Shown here: piece by piece, positions 1-5,050 of the stretch
Numbering within the stretch: position 1 is the stretch's first letter
How the letters are laid out: every line of letters starts with the position of its first letter
Assembly (NCBI GenBank): GCA_027858275.1
Contig: JAQIDA010000143.1
Span: 1-6,872 of the forward strand
Direction: 5' to 3'
Length of the DNA stretch: 6,872 bases
Origin: Candidatus Kapaibacterium sp.
GTDB lineage: Bacteria > Bacteroidota > Ignavibacteria > Kapaibacteriales > UBA2268
Made by a program: the position numbers and the translations under genes
Notes under the pieces: model-generated
Told to the model about the DNA's origin: nothing
Seen by the model: the letters and a program-made list of their open reading frames with translations, nothing else
Databases searched by the model: none

Positions 1-15
1 GGCATTAGAGGGATT

Positions 16-138
16 TTATTTTCTGTCCGCTTTAAAATACTCGCCGCCTTCGCCTCGAGTTTTCGTGTCAACCGAGTAAATATCAGTCGGAGATAATAAT
101 ATTATCATCAAAAACAAAGTTATCATTACAGATTTCAT
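16..138 (-). CDS. possible small secreted peptide (40 aa), or remnant of a truncated gene
   Basis: A short open frame begins MKSVMITLFLMIILLSP and ends at TAA. The first ~22 residues form a good signal peptide: one Lys, a long hydrophobic core, then a likely cleavage near DIYS/VD. The predicted mature part is only ~18 residues and highly charged (VDTKTRGEGGEYFKADRK). On the minus strand an AAGGG Shine-Dalgarno (plus-strand 146-150) sits 7 nt before the ATG, a proper distance, which argues for a translated start. I do not recognise the product. It may be a genuine tiny exported peptide, or the intact 5' end of a longer secreted-protein gene that has been frameshifted or truncated; only 15 bases of the window lie beyond its stop, so this cannot be settled. 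Basis: signal peptide and RBS seen directly; function unknown. Confidence 0.4.
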   Translation of the reverse strand: MKSVMITLFLMIILLSPTDIYSVDTKTRGEGGEYFKADRK

Positions 139-164
139 TATCAAGCCCTTATATAATGAAAGAA

Positions 165-203
165 TAAATATTTCCACGCTAATTCACAAGTTAGAAATAT
201 TTA
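165..203. repeat. AT-rich 10-bp inverted repeat upstream of the small ORF
   Basis: TAAATATTTC (165-174) and GAAATATTTA (194-203) are perfect reverse complements separated by 19 nt. A second, competing dyad uses GCTAA (178-182) and TTAGC (201-205). Read on the minus strand, the structure lies 27-65 nt before the ATG of the small peptide ORF, so it could be an operator or a leader hairpin for it. AT-rich dyads arise easily by chance in such sequence; function is inference. Confidence 0.4.
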
Positions 204-253
204 GCTTAATCTCAAAATAAAAATGATTTAAAAGCAAAGAATATAATTACCCG

Positions 254-346
254 TTGTAGAGACGCCCAATTTGGGCGTCTAAGCACGAGAGAAATAAGGC
301 GCAAGAATTATAATAATTGAGACGCCCAAATTGGGCGACTGTACGA
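254..346. repeat. REP/REPIN-like element: two 27-nt palindromic repeats in inverted orientation
   Basis: Copy 1 (254-280) has core GACGCCCAATTTGGGCGTC preceded by an asymmetric TTGTAGA tail. Copy 2 (320-346) read on the opposite strand matches it at 24 of 27 positions, with differences at repeat positions 2, 6 and 9. Each copy is itself palindromic (CGCCCAA and TTGGGCG arms around one central base), and the asymmetric GTAnAG tails point outward. The 39-nt spacer is 281-319. Two asymmetric palindromes facing each other is the architecture of REP pairs (BIME/REPIN), which are dispersed in many genomes and mobilised by REP-associated tyrosine transposases; no such gene is in the window. The pair begins 21 bp past the stop of the M20 peptidase gene, so in its mRNA it could fold into a long 3' hairpin that limits read-through or protects the message. 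The repeat is seen directly; mobility and RNA role are inferred. Confidence 0.72.
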
Positions 347-367
347 ATAATATTCATTAAAGATGCT

Positions 368-1735
368 TTATTTGCTCATTTCATCCAAGAATAAAGCTGA
401 GGTTTTTATACCGCCGTAATAATTCTCGACGCTGTAATTTTCATTGGGTGAATGGATGTTATCGCTCGGCAAGCCGAATCCCATGAGAACAGACGGAACA
501 TTTAGCACTACTCGGAACTGATCGACTACAGGGATAGACCCGCCTTCACGCATAAATACCGGTTTTTTACCGAAGGCCTTTTCGAGTGCTGTCATTGCCG
601 CGTCCACGGGCTTGCTTTCGCGTTCGACCAAAACGGGGGTGCCGCCGTGTAAATTCGTGAATTCAATTGTCACTGTGGGAGGCGCGATAGATTTGAGATG
701 TTTCTCAATTTTCTCGACAACTTCAGCCGGTGTTTGATGCGGGACTAATCTCATTGAAATTTTAGCAGTTGCTTTTGACGGGAGGATTGTTTTCGATCCT
801 TCTCCCGTATAGCCGCCGTAGATGCCGTTCAAATCCAGAGAGGGGCGAGCCCAAACTCTTTCGAGAGTCGTAAATCCGATTTCGCCGTTGACGGATTCAA
901 TGCTGAGATCATCGCAATATGCTTTTTCGTCGTAGGGCAAAGTTTTGAATCCTTCTCGCTCGACATCGGTCAATTCAAGAACATTATCATAAAATCCGGG
1001 AATTGTGATTCTTCCGTGTTTGTCTTTTAAGCTTGAAATCATATCGCAGAGTACATTGAGTGGGTTGTCAATCGCTCCGCCGAATGAACCTGAGTGCAGG
1101 TCTCTGTTCGGGCCGTTTACAGTAACTTCCACATTCTGTACACCGCGCAAACCGTAGCAGAGAGAAGGTACGCCTTCGGCGAACCATTCGGTATCAGATA
1201 TAAGCGCTGCGTCGCATGCCAACATTTCCGCGTTGTCTTGAATGAATTTTTCGAGATTGCTGCTTCCGGCTTCTTCTTCGCCTTCGAACAAGAGCTTGAT
1301 ATTCACAGGCAATTTGCCTTTAGTTTTCATGTACGCTTCAATAGCTTTGACATGACTGAACATTTGTCCTTTGTCATCGGCTGTGCCGCGAGCAAATAAT
1401 TTACCGCCGCGAATTTCCGGTTCAAAAGGAGGAGTTGTCCAGAGATTCAAAGGATCGACCGGTTGTACGTCGTAGTGACCGTAAATCAGAATTGTAGGCA
1501 CGTTTTCGCCTGCGCCCTTCCATTCGGCATAAACAATAGGATGTCCTTCTGTTTCAATCATACGTACATCTTCAATCCCGGCGTCAATTACATATTCTTT
1601 CAGACGGCCGGCGCAACGCAATACGTCATTATTATATCTTGAATCACTACTGATACTCGGAATTTTAAGGAATTCAACCAGCTCGTCCATATAGCGATTT
1701 TTATTATCGTCAATATACTTTAATATGTCGTTCAT
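368..1735 (-). CDS. M20 family metallodipeptidase (CNDP/ArgE-like)
   Basis: Di-zinc aminoacyl-peptide hydrolase, probably cytosolic, cleaving dipeptides or related small amides. No signal peptide is present. Numbered from the start used here (455 aa), the family motifs appear in order: GHYDVQP with metal ligand H87 and catalytic-site D89; ARGTADDKG with bridging D120; EGEEEAGS with catalytic E154 and ligand E155; SDTEW with ligand D181; LHSGSFGG with H214 at the start of the lid/dimerisation domain (about 190-350); EGGSIPV; and IHSPNEN with ligand H428. All expected metal and catalytic residues are present and the length is normal for M20 dipeptidases. An upstream in-frame ATG at 1747 adds MEKV, but GGAGA (1741-1745 on the minus strand) lies properly spaced before the ATG at 1735, so I prefer the inner start. 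The gene stands alone, between a terminator-like hairpin upstream and the palindrome pair downstream. Exact substrate (Xaa-His, Cys-Gly, beta-Ala peptides) cannot be read from sequence. Confidence 0.95.
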   Translation of the reverse strand: MNDILKYIDDNKNRYMDELVEFLKIPSISSDSRYNNDVLRCAGRLKEYVIDAGIEDVRMIETEGHPIVYAEWKGAGENVPTILIYGHYDVQPVDPLNLWTTPPFEPEIRGGKLFARGTADDKGQMFSHVKAIEAYMKTKGKLPVNIKLLFEGEEEAGSSNLEKFIQDNAEMLACDAALISDTEWFAEGVPSLCYGLRGVQNVEVTVNGPNRDLHSGSFGGAIDNPLNVLCDMISSLKDKHGRITIPGFYDNVLELTDVEREGFKTLPYDEKAYCDDLSIESVNGEIGFTTLERVWARPSLDLNGIYGGYTGEGSKTILPSKATAKISMRLVPHQTPAEVVEKIEKHLKSIAPPTVTIEFTNLHGGTPVLVERESKPVDAAMTALEKAFGKKPVFMREGGSIPVVDQFRVVLNVPSVLMGFGLPSDNIHSPNENYSVENYYGGIKTSALFLDEMSK

Positions 1736-1740
1736 TACTT

Positions 1741-1745
1741 TCTCC
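1741..1745 (-). promoter_or_regulatory. Shine-Dalgarno site that sets the M20 peptidase start
   Basis: Minus-strand GGAGA lies 5 nt before the ATG at 1735 and overlaps codons 1-3 of the alternative upstream start at 1747. The upstream ATG has no comparable site before it (AT-rich GATTCATCT). This favours initiation at 1735. Confidence 0.55.
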
Positions 1746-1874
1746 ATAGATGAATCAAAATTCTAAATAATACAACTAAACGCAATATAATGAATTGAAG
1801 ATAAATCAATTATGTTTTTGTGGTATTAAGAAAAAATAAATTTATATGCACAAAATCATAATTCAACGAACGCA

Positions 1875-1907
1875 AGACGGGCAGCCGAAATAATCAACTG
1901 CCCGTTT
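1875..1907 (-). terminator. hairpin, probable terminator of the NTF2-like lipoprotein gene
   Basis: ACGGGCAG (1877-1884) pairs with CTGCCCGT (1898-1905), extended by one G-U and one A-U pair, around a 13-nt loop. It begins 26 nt past the lipoprotein stop codon on the minus strand. The run of T after the stem is weak (TCTTGCG), so termination may be partial or factor-assisted. The rest of the gap up to the M20 gene is AT-rich and must hold that gene's promoter, which I could not pin down. Confidence 0.55.
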
Positions 1908-1933
1908 GAATTGAGATGTTAAAGCCGAATTGT

Positions 1934-2494
1934 CTATTCTTTCGGCATATCTTCGCCCGTGACACTTTCTAATTTGGCCTTGAGCATTTCCTCAAGAAGT
2001 AAAATCTGTTTGTGGCTGGCTGTACCGACCACTCCGCTGACGATCACCCATTTGCCTCTTTCTTTTTTCAAAGTTCTGTTCATTCTCATGAACAGAGTAG
2101 CTGTTTTATCTCCGATAGTTATTGTTTGTGGTATACCGAAAATAATCGACGCCAGTTTTGGGTTGCCGGGATCCATTTGAATAGAAATATCCAACATTTC
2201 TCCATAGATCATTTTGTCAAACTTTTTCCATTGAGCTTTGATTTTTTCTTTAAAATCAGCAAATGTGTTAATGACTTCAGCTGAATCAGTTCCAAAAAAC
2301 ACAACATCACCCGCGAGGGTTTCTGTCAGAGCATAGAAATTCTTTTCGTCCATAGCCTTGTTGTAGGCTTTGATAACCTTGATAATAGCTTCGTGTTCTT
2401 TGTCAACTTCTTCCTTGGACAGAACTTTTTGTTCGGGAGTGCAAGCGGCAAGAACGATAAATAAAGACAGTAATAAGTAACTTATATACTTCAT
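1934..2494 (-). CDS. NTF2/SnoaL-like small lipoprotein (186 aa)
   Basis: Membrane-anchored periplasmic-side protein. The N-terminus is a classical lipoprotein signal: MKYIS, hydrophobic LLLSLFIVL, then lipobox LAAC with C18 as the lipidated residue. Residues ~30-170 look like an NTF2-like (SnoaL/DUF4440-type) domain: an N-terminal helix with AIIKVIKAYNKAMDEKNF, the FFGTDSAEV stretch, a helix with KEKIKAQWKKFDK, and the final beta strands ending in RGKWVIVSGVVG. This fold forms a cone-shaped pocket used for ligand binding or, in some members, catalysis; no catalytic set is evident here, so binding or an unknown role is more likely. The start is secured by GGAGG four bases before the ATG. It is divergent from the large metallopeptidase lipoprotein and shares its 364-bp upstream region. 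Lipoprotein status is strong; the fold assignment is by sequence pattern, moderately sure. Confidence 0.9.
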   Translation of the reverse strand: MKYISYLLLSLFIVLAACTPEQKVLSKEEVDKEHEAIIKVIKAYNKAMDEKNFYALTETLAGDVVFFGTDSAEVINTFADFKEKIKAQWKKFDKMIYGEMLDISIQMDPGNPKLASIIFGIPQTITIGDKTATLFMRMNRTLKKERGKWVIVSGVVGTASHKQILLLEEMLKAKLESVTGEDMPKE

Positions 2495-2498
2495 AAAA

Positions 2499-2503
2499 CC
2501 TCC
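2499..2503 (-). promoter_or_regulatory. strong Shine-Dalgarno (GGAGG) of the NTF2-like lipoprotein
   Basis: Minus-strand GGAGG followed by TTTT and the ATG at 2494. A full anti-SD match is notable because most core Bacteroidota genes lack one; it supports both the start codon and the idea of a sister lineage. Confidence 0.7.
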
Positions 2504-2556
2504 AAAATATTTTTATTCAGCTTCTCATTACCCTAAGATAGGAAAAAGAACTAAAT

Positions 2557-2581
2557 AATAAAATAGTTTTTACTATTTATT
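2557..2581. repeat. AT-rich dyad in the divergent promoter region
   Basis: AAATAGT (2561-2567) and ACTATTT (2572-2578) form a perfect 7-bp inverted repeat with a TTTT loop. Allowing one bulged A it extends to about 10 bp (AATAA-ATAGT against ACTATTTATT). Its place between divergent genes fits an operator, but its low complexity makes chance plausible. Confidence 0.35.
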
Positions 2582-2605
2582 AACATAAATTAATTATACT
2601 TGATT

Positions 2606-2635
2606 TTTGTTTAAAATTCGATATCTCTAAATTTG
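2606..2635 (+). promoter_or_regulatory. candidate Bacteroidota-type promoter for the metallopeptidase lipoprotein
   Basis: TAAATTTG at 2628-2635 matches the -7 consensus TAnnTTTG exactly, and TTTG at 2606-2609 lies 18 nt upstream, near the position of the -33 element. Transcription would start about 2642, giving a leader of roughly 215 nt before the ATG at 2859. The consensus is short and the region AT-rich, so this is tentative. Confidence 0.35.
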
Positions 2636-2783
2636 TTTTTATTGTTTTGCTTAGCGCTTGTTTCATGCCCGGTTTATACAAAGTATTAATTTGTCTAAGG
2701 AACTAAATCCCGGGAAAGTTCGCTTGTATTATCAAAAAAAAATAGTAAATTCCGATCCGGTTTTAGGTTATATGATATTGACC

Positions 2784-2798
2784 TCGGAGGAACTCCGA
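2784..2798 (+). promoter_or_regulatory. leader hairpin enclosing a Shine-Dalgarno-like GGAGG
   Basis: TCGGAG (2784-2789), GAA, CTCCGA (2793-2798) is a perfect 6-bp stem with a 3-nt loop. The GGAGG at 2786-2790 is partly in the stem and stands 8 nt before an in-frame ATG at 2799, an alternative start of the downstream lipoprotein. It may be an operator dyad, a leader structure, or an RBS hidden by pairing; the sequence alone does not decide. Confidence 0.35.
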
Positions 2799-2844
2799 AT
2801 GTGCCGGCAAAGAAATAAATATGAAAATAATTTTTACAATAAAA

Positions 2845-2851
2845 TAAGGTG
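2845..2851 (+). promoter_or_regulatory. Shine-Dalgarno that supports the metallopeptidase start at 2859
   Basis: TAAGGTG lies 7 nt before the ATG, matching six of the seven first bases of TAAGGAGGT. With the lipoprotein signal peptide beginning exactly at this ATG, it favours 2859 over 2799 and the TTG at 2658. Confidence 0.55.
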
Positions 2852-2858
2852 TCCTCAA

Positions 2859-4940
2859 ATGAAAAGACTACTACCCTTTCTTCTGATCCCGATCATTCTT
2901 CTGTTGGTGAGTTGCGAGAAGAAAAATGAAACAAAATCAACGGATTGCCCACAATCAAACGAGAAATGCACAGTGGAAGAACCCAATCAGAAATGGATTG
3001 AAACTACGGTTGATTATCTGAGCAAAAAATACGGTAATGAGAACAGAGATCGTCTGCTTCTCGGAGTTACGCAAGTACATGGTCTCTGGCATCCGGAAGA
3101 CGGTTGCTGCCAAGTGGAATTCCACAAATTTATCGAAGAAAATTATATAAACGACGATGCCAAACGCAAAGAACTATTCGAAAGACTTCAGAGAAATTTT
3201 GAGATAATAATAGGACACAACGGTAAAGTCAATCTTGAATTGACCGAACCGGTTCACGTAGCTATAGGCGATATGATTCCGGTCGACGGATTATTTGCCG
3301 CATACAGCCCGTCGGCTCACTTCGATGATGATATGTATAAAAGCAAAATCGCTTTTATAGTTGCTTTAAATTTCCCTGCTTATACACTTGCAGAGAAAAA
3401 TGAACTCGGTCCGAAATGGACTCGTCTCGAATGGGCTTACGCCAGAATGGGCGATATGTTCACTTCGAGAGTCCCCGCTGCGCTCAATCAAGCAGTTTCA
3501 ACAGCAATGTCAACAGCAGACAACTATATCTCTAATTATAATATCTTCGCCGGCAAATTGGTTGATAAAGACTTCAACACATTTTTCCCTGAAGATATGA
3601 AACTCATAACACATTGGAATCTGCGTGACGAATTGAAATCGCAGTACGCCAATAAAGAATCCGGACTCCAAAATCAGGAAATGATTTATCAGGTGATGCA
3701 ACGCATTATCGATCAGTCAATTCCTCAGGAAGTTATTAATAAGGGCGATTATCAATGGGACCCTTATGAAAACAAGATTTATAAAGACAAAAAAGAAATT
3801 CCTTTCACAGCCGAAGCTGATGTTCGCTATGATTACCTGCGCAAGAACTTCCTCGCAATGAAAGCCATTGATGAATATACTCCACAGTATCCTACTTATA
3901 TTGAACGTGCTTTCGATAAGGGTTTGGAATATTCTAAAAAAGAAATCGAAGATTTGTTTGTTACTCTTTGTTCTTCGCCTCAAGTGGCGGAAGTCGGCGC
4001 GCTTATCAAAAAAAGACTCGGTCGTGATTTAAGACCTTTCGATATATGGTATGACGGATTCAAATCGAGAAGCTCAATTTCAGAAGATGATCTCGACAAA
4101 CAGACAATGAGCAAATATCCAAATCCCGCGGCTGTACATGCTGATCTCGACGATATTCTCGTAAAGCTTGGTTTCACAATTGAAAAAGCTCAATTCATAG
4201 CGTCAAAAATACAGGTTGATCCGTCTCGCGGAGCCGGACATGCTTGGGGATCTCAGATGAAATCCGATGTATCCCATCTCAGAAGCAGAATCGGCGAAAA
4301 AGGAATGAACTACAAAGGCTACAACATCGCTGTTCACGAATTTGGTCATAATACGGAACAGACTCTTACCCTGCACGATGTTGATAATTACATGATGAGC
4401 GGCGTTCCTAACACAGCGTTCACTGAATCATGGGCGTTTATTTTTCAGCATCGCGATTTGTATTTGCTCGGCATGAAAGAAAACAATCCGGATAAAAAAT
4501 ACTTGGATGCGCTTGATAACTTCTGGTCAGTTTATGAAATCATGGGCGTTTCGCTTGTCGACATGAATGTCTGGGAATGGCTCTACGCTAATCCCGAATG
4601 CACAAAAACAGAGCTTAAAGAAGCGGTTATCAATATTGCGAAAGATATTTGGAATAAATATTACGCACCGGTATTCGGAATGAAAGATCAGTCGATCCTC
4701 GCGGTTTATTCGCACATGATCGATTATCCTCTGTATCTGTCTGCATATCCGATAGGGCATATAGCTGAATTCCAGATTGAACAGTTCATAGAAGGCAAAA
4801 ATCTCGGTTCTGAAATGATCCGAATTTGCTCACAGGGTCGTTTGACTCCGGATATCTGGATGCAAGGCGCTGTCGGCAATAAATTGATGGTCGAGCCGAC
4901 ACTTAAAGCAACGGAAGAAGCTTTGAAACATATAAAATAA
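2859..4940 (+). CDS. HEXXH zinc metallopeptidase lipoprotein, gluzincin type, M3/M2-like
   Basis: Predicted membrane-anchored periplasmic peptidase of 693 aa. MKRLLPFLLIPIILLLVSC is a lipoprotein signal with lipobox LVSC (C19). The catalytic motif is H493-E494-F495-G496-H497, and T522-E523-S524 supplies the likely third zinc ligand 26 residues after the second His, the spacing of M2/M3 gluzincins. Other features recalling M3-type peptidases are RPFDIWYDGF (392-401), DPSRGAGHAWG (454-464) upstream of the zinc site, and a His/Tyr-rich stretch (617-634, including YPIGH) where M2/M3 enzymes place transition-state-stabilising Tyr and His. The rest is mostly helical-looking, as expected for that fold. 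It is not M49, which needs HEXXXH. Exact family and substrate are unknown to me. The start is chosen because the signal peptide begins at this ATG and TAAGGTG precedes it; ATG 2799 would add 20 residues in front of the signal. Monocistronic: its own leader before, a strong terminator after. Confidence 0.88.
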   Translation: MKRLLPFLLIPIILLLVSCEKKNETKSTDCPQSNEKCTVEEPNQKWIETTVDYLSKKYGNENRDRLLLGVTQVHGLWHPEDGCCQVEFHKFIEENYINDDAKRKELFERLQRNFEIIIGHNGKVNLELTEPVHVAIGDMIPVDGLFAAYSPSAHFDDDMYKSKIAFIVALNFPAYTLAEKNELGPKWTRLEWAYARMGDMFTSRVPAALNQAVSTAMSTADNYISNYNIFAGKLVDKDFNTFFPEDMKLITHWNLRDELKSQYANKESGLQNQEMIYQVMQRIIDQSIPQEVINKGDYQWDPYENKIYKDKKEIPFTAEADVRYDYLRKNFLAMKAIDEYTPQYPTYIERAFDKGLEYSKKEIEDLFVTLCSSPQVAEVGALIKKRLGRDLRPFDIWYDGFKSRSSISEDDLDKQTMSKYPNPAAVHADLDDILVKLGFTIEKAQFIASKIQVDPSRGAGHAWGSQMKSDVSHLRSRIGEKGMNYKGYNIAVHEFGHNTEQTLTLHDVDNYMMSGVPNTAFTESWAFIFQHRDLYLLGMKENNPDKKYLDALDNFWSVYEIMGVSLVDMNVWEWLYANPECTKTELKEAVINIAKDIWNKYYAPVFGMKDQSILAVYSHMIDYPLYLSAYPIGHIAEFQIEQFIEGKNLGSEMIRICSQGRLTPDIWMQGAVGNKLMVEPTLKATEEALKHIK

Positions 4941-4962
4941 ATGTATTTGATATATGATAAAT

Positions 4963-4998
4963 AAAACCGGCAGACTTCCCTAAAGTTTGCCGGTTTTT
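4963..4998 (+). terminator. intrinsic terminator after the metallopeptidase
   Basis: A 15-bp stem (4963-4977 with 4983-4997, including one G-U pair) with GC-rich core CCGGC/GCCGG, a 5-nt loop CCCTA, and T5 at 4994-4998. It begins 22 nt after the stop codon. The A-run before and T-run after the stem mean it could work in both directions, but no gene converges on it. It separates the DUF4153 gene as its own unit. Confidence 0.88.
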
Positions 4999-5041
4999 GT
5001 GTATATAAGACAATCAGCCATGTATTGTTAATAAATAATTT

Positions 5042-5047
5042 GGTGAG
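5042..5047 (+). promoter_or_regulatory. ribosome binding site of the DUF4153 gene
   Basis: GGTGAG lies 3 nt before the ATG at 5051. The spacing is short but usable. No earlier in-frame start with a better site was seen. A promoter should lie within the ~45 bp between the terminator and this site, but no clear -33/-7 or -35/-10 pair could be named. Confidence 0.4.
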
Positions 5048-5050
5048 ATA

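Larger units (their letters stand above)
2495..2858. other. divergent intergenic region, 364 bp, no convincing gene
   Basis: Separates two lipoprotein genes read away from each other, so promoters for both should lie here. The left half (2504-2640) is very AT-rich and contains a dyad (2557-2581), a minus-strand TATAAT at 2593-2598 that could be a -10 box for the small lipoprotein but has no good -35, and a plus-strand TTTG/TAAATTTG pair. The right half (2641-2858) is richer in GC, stays open in the metallopeptidase frame from a TTG at 2658, and carries a small hairpin at 2784-2798; I read it as a long untranslated leader rather than coding sequence. No RNA gene was recognised. Confidence 0.6.

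Noticed and set aside
254..346. CRISPR array
   Set aside because: Only two repeats, in inverted rather than direct orientation, each palindromic, and no cas genes.
1094..1399. Plus-strand open frame of 101 aa inside the M20 gene
   Set aside because: Antisense shadow of a fully motif-intact M20 peptidase; no SD, no recognisable domain.
1793..1811. AATTGA-7-TCAATT dyad before the M20 gene as an operator
   Set aside because: Six-bp AT-rich arms are expected by chance in this composition; no further support.
2665..2706. Tiny ORF ATG CCC GGT ... TAA (13 aa) in the leader
   Set aside because: No SD and no recognisable peptide pattern; too short to support.
2658..2858. 67-codon N-terminal extension of the metallopeptidase from a TTG start
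   Set aside because: It would bury the lipoprotein signal peptide (MKRLLPFLL...LVSC) 67 residues inside the protein, starts with a rare codon without a clear SD, and overlaps the likely leader.
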